The translations under genes were made by a program, and so were the position numbers. From positions 1 through 5,002 of the forward strand of contig CAJWET010000123.1 in NCBI GenBank assembly GCA_913031515.1: a stretch of DNA of 5,002 nucleotides. The letters are read 5' to 3'. The number at the start of each line of letters is the position of its first letter. The stretch's first letter is position 1. Source of the stretch: an uncultured Acidimicrobiaceae bacterium (GTDB lineage: Bacteria; Actinomycetota; Acidimicrobiia; Acidimicrobiales; UBA8592). This document shows positions 1 through 5,002 of the stretch, piece after piece. Under the pieces are notes generated by a model, which worked only from the letters and a program-made list of their open reading frames with translations, made no database searches and was not told the origin of the DNA.

Positions 1-1173
1 CAGGACCAAGCTGCAACTCGTATGCCTGACGAAATCCTCGAGCACATTATCGGGCTGTATACAGCACTAGAAGAAGACAACTCACTCACGATTTCCAACC
101 CGAACACACCCAAAAATATTGCAAGACTTTCAAACAGAGATTTACGCGAGGAGATGAAAGAACGAAATAACCACTATCAAGAAATTGAGGAGTTAGCGAG
201 CGGAGTTCTCAAAGCTGTGAAATATCCCGGCTCAGGGCCTGTATCGGAGAGAATACTTATGGACGTCTGCGAACATTTTGGGTTTACGGTAAGAAGAGCT
301 GAAAATATCCCCCATTCAACAAGATCAATAACTGACCAGAGGGAAAAGGTAATTTACATTCCACAACGAAATGACTTTTCTACTAGAGCCTCCAGATCAG
401 TAGTCCTTCAAACTCTTGGGCATTATGCGCTAAAACATGAAGTTTCAGATGACATTGGGAAGTACCTTCGCCAGAGAGTCGAATCAAATTACTTCGCCGG
501 TGCGATTCTCGCTCCTGAAAAACCCGCTGTGAAATTTTTGAAAAGCGCCTACAAATCAATGGACATTTCAGTGGAGGACTTACAAGAAATCTTCTACATC
601 TCGTATGAAATGGCCGGACACCGTTTGACGAATTTAGCAACTCGGCACCTTGACATTATGTTGCATTTTTTGAGATCTGATGATGAAGGAGTCGTATGGA
701 AAGCATATGAAAACGATGGGGTTCCTCTTCCACATGGAATAGATGGAACCATAGAGGGTGAGCATTTATGTAGGAATTGGGGCACACGCCAAGCGTTTCA
801 CACTCAAGACGCATTGTCCCTTCACTACCAATACACGGATACACCTAAGGGCCAATACTGGTGTGTAACGCATGTCGAAGCGGATAGGGTCCCTCATCAC
901 GCTGTTACTGTCGGAACGACCGCGGATCAGGCGAAATGGTTTAGGGGAAGCGACACGAAAAGATTCTCAACCTCACAATGCCCAGACAAAGAATGTTGTA
1001 ACACTCCCAGAGCAAGCGTGAGACAGCACTGGCAGGGTGTAGCGTGGCCCTCTGCGCGGGATCGAAGTAACGTCACTTCAGGACTTCCTCTGCCAGCAAA
1101 GAACTTCTCACGCTTCCCGGGCGTTGACATGCTTGAAGTATATGAATTCCTTGAACGGCAGGAATCTGTCTAA
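1..1173 (+). CDS. RamB/ScfR-like XRE-family regulator, 5'-truncated by window edge
   Basis: Probable transcriptional regulator of the RamB/ScfR (short-chain fatty acyl responsive) type; known members control acetate, propionate or glyoxylate metabolism through an N-terminal helix-turn-helix. The frame is open to base 1 (seven codons before the ATG at 22, no stop), and RamB proteins are about 470 residues, so the helix-turn-helix probably lies outside the window and the ATG at 22 is not the real start. Counting from that ATG, residues 70-200 resemble the IrrE/ImmA metallopeptidase-like domain: LGHYALKHE at 132-140, then ESNYFAGAILAP at 154-165, like the conserved block after HExxH. The first His and Glu of HExxH are replaced by Gln130 and Thr131, so it is probably a sensor and not a protease. 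Residues 245-380 match the C-terminal ScfRS (DUF2083) domain, with Cys320, Cys325 and Cys326 in CPDKECC. Family assignment is fairly sure; the ligand and targets are unknown. Confidence 0.82.
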   Translation, partial: QDQAATRMPDEILEHIIGLYTALEEDNSLTISNPNTPKNIARLSNRDLREEMKERNNHYQEIEELASGVLKAVKYPGSGPVSERILMDVCEHFGFTVRRAENIPHSTRSITDQREKVIYIPQRNDFSTRASRSVVLQTLGHYALKHEVSDDIGKYLRQRVESNYFAGAILAPEKPAVKFLKSAYKSMDISVEDLQEIFYISYEMAGHRLTNLATRHLDIMLHFLRSDDEGVVWKAYENDGVPLPHGIDGTIEGEHLCRNWGTRQAFHTQDALSLHYQYTDTPKGQYWCVTHVEADRVPHHAVTVGTTADQAKWFRGSDTKRFSTSQCPDKECCNTPRASVRQHWQGVAWPSARDRSNVTSGLPLPAKNFSRFPGVDMLEVYEFLERQESV

Positions 1174-1213
1174 CATCCCCTGTCGTAGCGCATAAATTCG
1201 CATAGAACCGGAC

Positions 1214-1219
1214 TACTCT
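1214..1219 (+). promoter_or_regulatory. Candidate -10 element for a leaderless acyltransferase transcript
   Basis: TACTCT fits the actinobacterial -10 consensus TANNNT and ends six bases before the ATG at 1226, the spacing expected if transcription starts on the A of the start codon. No Shine-Dalgarno-like purine run is seen in the bases before this ATG, which fits a leaderless mRNA. No clear -35 box stands about 17 bases upstream (bases 1191-1196 read CATAAA). A TANNNT match is a weak signal alone, so this is a hypothesis that depends on the host being actinobacterial. Confidence 0.35.
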
Positions 1220-1225
1220 CATTGT

Positions 1226-3346
1226 ATGAGCATCTCGCCCCCACCTGAAGAGCAAAAAAGGGACGATTTAGCTTCAAAATCGGCCGGACACGCCACATAT
1301 GTGCCATACAACGCTGGGATAGATGGTCTAAGAGCAATAGCCGTCCTCGCCGTAATAGCGTACCACTCCGGAATGTCAAGATTCTTAGGTGGGTTCCTAG
1401 GGGTGGAAATATTTTTCGTGATAAGCGGATATCTCATAACTGCGTTGCTCTTAGGCGAATACGCTGAAAATCGACGTATTGATATCAAGCGTTTCTGGAA
1501 TCGCCGAGCACGAAGATTATTCCCCGCCCTCATAGCGTATATCGGGGGTGCAACAGCTCTGGCTTACATGACGGCACGAGACGTTCTCCCGACAAAATCG
1601 GAAATCCTCGCAGCCTTGGGATACATCTACAACTGGTTCAGCATCTTCCAGGACGTTTCCTACACGGAAGGTTTTGAGAGGAAAAACTTTTTCCACCACC
1701 TGTGGTCCCTCGCGGTGGAAGAACAATTCTATCTAATCTGGCCGTTGCTTCTGTGGGGGTCACTTACTTTGGTTGGTAAACGAGCCACGTTTGCCCTCGT
1801 CGTTACTGGGATAGCCGCGTCAACCATTCTCCGGTGGATCCTATACGAACCCTTCACTGATCCTTTACGCGTGTACTACGGAACCGATACTCGCGCGTCT
1901 GCCTTACTTATAGGAGCTGCACTCGCATTTCTCTGGCGCCCCTGGCAAACAGATAAAGCGATCATTGCGTCTCCAAATAAATGGTCAAGGATTGCAGTTT
2001 TCTGCATCGGCTGCCTTAGCTTAGCTGGGCTCATTTGGGCAAATATGCACTATACGCTCTTCTATCCAAGGATAGATAGCCTATTTCGTGGCGGAATGTT
2101 GATCACTTCGGTTCTTACCGCATTAGTGATTGCTGTTTCAGTCACACCAAAATCAATCTTAGGAACGATTTTGGGAATCGCTCCTATGCGTTGGATTGGA
2201 AAACGGTCATATGGACTATACCTCTGGCATTGGCCGATATTTCAACTAACCCGACCCAGAGTAGATGTCGAGATCGATGGTTGGGAACTCTTTCTTATCC
2301 GCATGGTAGTAACGGTGGTTCTCGTTGAAATCAGTTATCAACTTGTTGAACGCCCTATTCGTGAGAGGCGATTCCGCAGCGCATTCCGTTCAGCGGTTTC
2401 AAAAACATCGCTACGAATAACATTTGGGAGAGCCATATTGGTTACCGCAGTCCTTCTTGGATGCTTTATCACTCTTGAGGAAGTCCAAGCGGATTGGAGC
2501 AGCGATACTTCAACAGAAGAGGAGCAGCAAGCAATAGAGCCAGAAGAAATCGTCCAAGAGGTAACTCCGACAGCAGTTCCGACACCAACCCCGGCGCCAA
2601 TGCCGACACCAACTCCGACGCCTATATCGGAAACCCTAGAAGAACCAACACCAATGCCAGAAACAGCGTCTCCGGTGGATAGTTTCGACATTGTGACTTT
2701 TGTGGAAACTCTCAAGACCGATAATCCAACATGGTCAGAATTGCTACATCTGGTCGTGGCCCCTGACTTCCCGGTTTTCTATAACCGAATTACCTTCCTT
2801 GGCGACTCGATAATGAAAGGTGCCCTTACAAACGCGTCTATAAGGGATCTGGATACAATATTTTTAGAACGAATTTCCGTAATATCTGAGAACGTCACCC
2901 TTGAGGCCGAAGTAGCTCGACAGTGGAATGAAGCTCGTGGTTTCATTGGCCAATTTCAATCGCAAGGCTTACTCGGTGAAGCAGTTGTCATTCATTTAGG
3001 TAGTAACGGGGTGATTGATGAGGATCTGATCGCTAGAACTTTCGAACTTCTCGAAGATGTAGAAATTGTATTGTTGGTTAATGCCCGAGTCCCGAAACCA
3101 TGGGAAAGCAGGGTAAACGACGCTATTGAAGCAGCAGCTTCGTTATATGAGAATGCAGTGCTCGTTGACTGGCGCAGCGCCTCAAATGATTACCCAGAGT
3201 ACTTCGCTCGAGATGGAGTGCATGTTAGAAAAGAAGGAGCAAAAGTGTACCTCGATGAGATCATCTTGGCCCTTGGAGGAGAAATCGAGGTTGACGAGGA
3301 AGAACCTGATGAAGCAGTAGAAGAAGCAGAAGAAGAATCCTCTTAA
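1226..3346 (+). CDS. OatA-like membrane O-acyltransferase with C-terminal SGNH domain
   Basis: A 706-residue envelope-modifying enzyme with the architecture of OatA-type proteins: a membrane acyltransferase-3 domain moves acyl groups across the membrane and an extracytoplasmic SGNH domain attaches them to a glycan. Residues 28-380 are the acyltransferase-3 domain: GIDGLRAIAV at 31-40, Arg36 and His47 in the R-x10-H pattern, FFVISGYLI at 63-71, RRARRLFP at 93-100, EEQFYLIWP at 165-173, and SYGLYLWHWPIF at 328-339, with about ten hydrophobic segments. A further helix at 400-416 leads to a Pro/Thr/Glu-rich linker (430-485). The SGNH domain (518-683) shows LGDS with Ser528, LGSNG with Asn594, and DGVH with Asp663 and His666, so the catalytic Ser-Asp-His set is intact. 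An acidic tail follows (686-706). Length is somewhat above Staphylococcus OatA (about 600). Substrate is unproven: peptidoglycan is the default, but another surface polysaccharide is possible. The ATG at 1226 is chosen because the domain begins 27 residues later; no clear ribosome binding site precedes it. Confidence 0.9.
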   Translation: MSISPPPEEQKRDDLASKSAGHATYVPYNAGIDGLRAIAVLAVIAYHSGMSRFLGGFLGVEIFFVISGYLITALLLGEYAENRRIDIKRFWNRRARRLFPALIAYIGGATALAYMTARDVLPTKSEILAALGYIYNWFSIFQDVSYTEGFERKNFFHHLWSLAVEEQFYLIWPLLLWGSLTLVGKRATFALVVTGIAASTILRWILYEPFTDPLRVYYGTDTRASALLIGAALAFLWRPWQTDKAIIASPNKWSRIAVFCIGCLSLAGLIWANMHYTLFYPRIDSLFRGGMLITSVLTALVIAVSVTPKSILGTILGIAPMRWIGKRSYGLYLWHWPIFQLTRPRVDVEIDGWELFLIRMVVTVVLVEISYQLVERPIRERRFRSAFRSAVSKTSLRITFGRAILVTAVLLGCFITLEEVQADWSSDTSTEEEQQAIEPEEIVQEVTPTAVPTPTPAPMPTPTPTPISETLEEPTPMPETASPVDSFDIVTFVETLKTDNPTWSELLHLVVAPDFPVFYNRITFLGDSIMKGALTNASIRDLDTIFLERISVISENVTLEAEVARQWNEARGFIGQFQSQGLLGEAVVIHLGSNGVIDEDLIARTFELLEDVEIVLLVNARVPKPWESRVNDAIEAAASLYENAVLVDWRSASNDYPEYFARDGVHVRKEGAKVYLDEIILALGGEIEVDEEEPDEAVEEAEEESS
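2579..2626 (+). repeat. Two 24-base tandem units encoding a Pro-Thr linker
   Basis: Two 24-base units (2579-2602 and 2603-2626) both begin CCGACACCAAC and encode PTPTPAPM and PTPTPTPI, residues 452-467 of the acyltransferase. They form the core of a longer extracytoplasmic linker, roughly residues 430-485, rich in Pro, Thr and Glu, between the last membrane helix and the SGNH domain. Such linkers are known as extended spacers and can be O-glycosylated in actinobacteria; glycosylation here is inference. Unit number may vary between strains through replication slippage, since whole units keep the reading frame. Confidence 0.75.
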
Positions 3347-3930
3347 TCCAATGACTGAAGGGCAGAATTTATCTCAACTATTGAGAGATGGGGATTCTGT
3401 TCTCCATCGATTACTAGGTCAGCGTAATCAATTGAAGGCCCAACATAGAGTTCATGCATAGGCTGGACCATCTCTACAAATTGCATTCGAGATTGCTCGC
3501 TGGTCCTTCCTCGCTCCTCAACATCTCTCGGTATACGCCTGTTATATCGAGTTGATTCGGTCGCCTCAACAAACACTCGCAAATCGAGCAAACTAGTGAT
3601 CTCTGGAAACGCCAGCAGAAGAATACCGTCAAAAACAACAAGATCTGCCGGAGCGACCTTCTTGATTTCTGAACTCCGCGTGTGGGTTGAAAAATCATAG
3701 ACCGGAGTTTCAATTGCTGTCCCATTGCGAAGCGCTTCTAAATCCCTTGTAAATAACTCGACGTCAAGAGAATCAGGATGGTCATAATTTACTAAAGCAC
3801 GCTCATCTAAGGTCATATGCCCTTGATCGTGGTAGTAGCTATCGAACGCGAGTGTGGATACGGAACCATCGAAAGTTTCTTGCGCCCGTTGTAAAGTGCC
3901 AAAAATATGATGGTGGCCAACAATACCCAC
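3343..3930 (-). CDS. udk: Uridine kinase-like protein, N-terminus lost at a join; probably not functional
   Basis: Uridine kinase phosphorylates uridine or cytidine with a nucleoside triphosphate in cytosolic pyrimidine salvage. From about residue 22 of the nominal 195-residue frame (GTG at 3930) the match is clear: FDSYYHDQ at 29-36, NYDHPDSLD at 48-56, PVYDFSTHTR at 76-85, the Walker-B-like VVFDGILLL at 98-106, the lid region RRIPRDVEERGR at 131-142, and PMHELYVGPS at 157-166. The P-loop (GxxxxGKS/T) that should precede FDSYY is absent. Residues 1-21 are an out-of-frame reading of the neighbouring membrane-protein gene (4052 to about 3861), so true kinase sequence begins near 3867-3858. About 25-30 residues including the ATP site are missing, and no promoter or native start remains. 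The stop overlaps that of the convergent acyltransferase gene. The family call is strong; an active kinase from this sequence is unlikely. Confidence 0.85.
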   Translation of the reverse strand: MGIVGHHHIFGTLQRAQETFDGSVSTLAFDSYYHDQGHMTLDERALVNYDHPDSLDVELFTRDLEALRNGTAIETPVYDFSTHTRSSEIKKVAPADLVVFDGILLLAFPEITSLLDLRVFVEATESTRYNRRIPRDVEERGRTSEQSRMQFVEMVQPMHELYVGPSIDYADLVIDGEQNPHLSIVEINSALQSLD

Positions 3931-4052
3931 CCTGTCAGAAATGCCGGTTGATATAAAGCCACATCAAAGGCTTTGTGCCAGGCGATTAAAGCAATACCTA
4001 GCACTATGGCGATCAGGCTGTTGCGCCAGCGCCTCTTGGCAAAGGTTGTCAC
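3813..4052 (-). pseudogene. Small membrane protein fragment, 3'-truncated at the join
   Basis: N-terminal fragment of an integral membrane protein I cannot name with certainty. The chosen start is the GTG at 4052-4050, which overlaps the TGA of the upstream iron-sulfur gene as GTGA, a common sign of translational coupling; an in-frame GTG at 4064 is an alternative. From 4052 it reads a basic segment (KRRWR, residues 6-10), a hydrophobic helix at 11-25, a second helix at 37-54 (FLTGWVLLATIIFLALY) and a basic RKK at 57-59, so both ends would sit on the cytoplasmic side. True sequence ends at about residue 64 (3861); the last 15 codons to 3813 are an out-of-frame reading of uridine kinase. Position after a multi-cluster ferredoxin suggests a membrane partner for electron transfer, for example a quinone- or haem-interacting subunit, but no haem or quinone motif is visible in what survives. 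Confidence 0.6.
3855..3885. other. Chimeric junction joining two truncated genes
   Basis: On the minus strand, coding similarity changes both frame and family within about 20 bases. The membrane-protein frame is convincing down to RKKLSMVP (ending at 3861) and then becomes meaningless before stopping at 3813. The uridine kinase frame becomes convincing from about GSVSTLAFDSYY (from 3867 downward) and has no family resemblance upstream. Each gene therefore loses one end at the same place, with no insertion sequence, recombination site or long repeat visible at the breakpoint. An assembly chimera or an illegitimate deletion/fusion both fit. The exact base cannot be fixed without homologues of both genes. 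Confidence 0.8.
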
Positions 4053-5002
4053 CGGTTCAACCACTTTCCCAATTCTGGCAGGTTCTGCATATCGACCCGC
4101 TTCAAAGCGTCATGAGGACAGGCTCTCTGGCAGGCCGGACCACCCAATTGATCCAGGCAAAGGTCACATTTCGTGGCCTTGATAATGGGCGCCGTGGTCA
4201 CCGTGTCTCTGATGAGGGCACCATTGTTGTCCCGCACCTCGACCATGCGAATATTATCGTAGGGACAGGAATTGGCACAGGTGGCACATCCAATGCAGGT
4301 ACTATCGTTGATGGCGACTTAACCGCCCGCCGATGACCGGTGAATTGCACCAGTGGGACAGCCAATCATACAAACTGGGTCCATGCAGTGCATACAGGCA
4401 TTGGCCACCATGTAATGCTCGTGCCGACGACCGTGGCGGTTAAAACGAGGGTTGTTCTCATGGGCTCTGGCGCAAGCCGTGACACATTCGTCACAACGGA
4501 CGCACCGATCCATATCAATCAACATGGTCGCCGTGCCGTTTATGTACCTATTCTCCACGAGGAATTCCAGCATGCCCGGATCGATAGTCTGAGATGCTGC
4601 CTCTCTCTCTTCTCCCATCTCCTTCAACTGGGCACTGCTGAAATCTAATTGGCCGTATTGCGCCAAATCCTCTTGGCTTAAAGTAGGCAGTACGTATTTC
4701 TCTATCACGGTTGTAGGAACCCGAAGAATATCAACGTAGCCCAAGGCGCGTAATGTAGTAAGCAAGGTCATAGGCTCAAGCATTGCCGTTCCATCGCTAT
4801 TACCTTTCGTATCGCCTATTTCCGATTGGTTCTTTCTCTCCAGGAGCCAGTTGTGGACGATCTCGGCCATTCCAAAAAATGCACCCCGGCCAACATAACG
4901 AACAGTGCGATGGCCGTTATTGACAATTTGACTTACCCGGGCAAAACCCGCCCGCACCAGCAACAAACCGTCAGGATAATCACCCTCCGCCACGATCACT
5001 GG
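4049..5002 (-). pseudogene. Cyclic-nucleotide-fold plus four-[4Fe-4S] ferredoxin protein, interrupted by one stop; 5' end off window
   Basis: Electron-transfer protein combining a CRP/cNMP-binding-like beta-barrel with a DmsB/NrfC/HybA-type polyferredoxin. The frame runs open through base 5002, so the real start is outside; GTG at 4999 is the first in-window start codon and is used for numbering. Residues 1-105 resemble a cyclic-nucleotide-binding domain (GDYPDGLLLVRAGFARV at 6-22, GRGAFFGMAE at 37-46), with a polar insertion at about 52-72 and no clear arginine of the phosphate-binding cassette, so ligand binding is doubtful. Cluster cysteines are 166/169/172/176 and 202/205/210/214. Codon 227 is TAA (4319-4321). 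The same frame then continues with 235/238/241/245 and 278/281/290/294, ending at TGA 4049. All 16 cysteines are intact, so the stop is recent or a sequencing error. Homologues commonly have Glu near this position, one base from TAA (from family memory). The GTGA overlap links it to the downstream membrane gene. Confidence 0.82.
4319..4321 (-). other. In-frame TAA between ferredoxin clusters 2 and 3
   Basis: The minus-strand codons read Gly-Gly-TAA-Val-Ala-Ile without any change of frame, and the third CxxCxxCxxxCP cluster motif starts eight codons further on. The nearest in-frame restart is an ATG at 4246, which lies after the third cluster motif, so restart would give only a 65-residue piece with the fourth cluster. 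No unusual stem-loop or recoding signal is evident to me around it. Confidence 0.85.

Noticed and set aside
1174..1225. A possible rho-independent terminator between the regulator and acyltransferase.
   Set aside because: I see no GC-rich hairpin followed by a T-run in the 52-base gap.
2338..2715. Minus-strand open frame rich in Gly and Val opposite the acyltransferase linker.
   Set aside because: Its GVGVG pattern is the reverse reading of the Pro-Thr repeat codons; the plus-strand protein is clearly the real gene.
3868..3930. The nominal kinase start reads VGIVG, which superficially resembles the beginning of a uridine kinase P-loop.
   Set aside because: No GKS/T follows, the distance to FDSYY is too short, and the same bases encode a convincing transmembrane helix in another frame continuous with 4052. 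The resemblance is chance.
4046..4255. A separate small ferredoxin gene starting at the ATG at 4246.
   Set aside because: Coding similarity, including a complete third cluster motif, extends upstream in the same frame to the TAA at 4319, so this is the remainder of the interrupted gene and not an independent start.
3941..4648. Plus-strand open frames opposite the membrane and ferredoxin genes (3941-4336 and 4340-4648).
   Set aside because: They mirror strongly supported minus-strand cysteine-cluster coding sequence, have no recognisable domains or start signals, and are antisense shadows.
1..5002. A coordinated novel system linking regulator, acyltransferase, kinase and ferredoxin.
   Set aside because: The join at about 3865 separates the ferredoxin side from the rest, and the remaining genes are familiar families without a specific functional link.

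Overview
The window looks like a metagenome-type contig made of two unrelated pieces joined near position 3865. The left piece (1 to about 3865) is moderately AT-rich. It carries a RamB/ScfR-type XRE-family regulator, a large membrane acyltransferase fused to an SGNH esterase-like domain, and a uridine kinase gene in the opposite orientation. This gene set, the proline/threonine linker and a possible leaderless start suggest an actinobacterium (Acidimicrobiia-like), with Chloroflexi as an alternative; that assignment is inference. The right piece (about 3865 to 5002), all on the minus strand, encodes a cyclic-nucleotide-binding-fold/four-cluster ferredoxin protein followed by the start of a small membrane protein. 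By eye it is richer in G+C, and it suggests a proteobacterial or similar respiratory gene cluster.

Layout: 1-1173 (+) is the C-terminal 390 codons of the regulator, open at the window edge. 1174-1225 is a 52-base gap holding a TANNNT element correctly spaced for a leaderless transcript. 1226-3346 (+) is the complete acyltransferase/SGNH protein. Its TAA overlaps the TAA of the convergent uridine kinase gene (3343 to about 3865, minus) in a shared TTAA. The kinase has lost its ATP-binding P-loop end, because at about 3858-3875 the sequence switches to the reading frame of a truncated membrane protein (4052 down to about 3861, minus). That protein starts at a GTG overlapping the stop of the upstream iron-sulfur gene (4049-5002, minus, open at the right edge). 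The iron-sulfur gene is interrupted by one in-frame TAA at 4319-4321 between its second and third clusters, with the reading frame and all cysteines preserved on both sides.

How the genes relate: the regulator and acyltransferase are co-directional and close, but the acyltransferase may have its own promoter. The acyltransferase probably modifies a cell-envelope polymer (peptidoglycan or another glycan). The iron-sulfur protein and membrane protein look translationally coupled and probably form part of an electron-transfer module. I see no convincing novel defence or mobile system, CRISPR array, tRNA, rRNA or insertion sequence. The most important point for a reader is the join at about 3865, which breaks two genes at one point and makes synteny across it untrustworthy.
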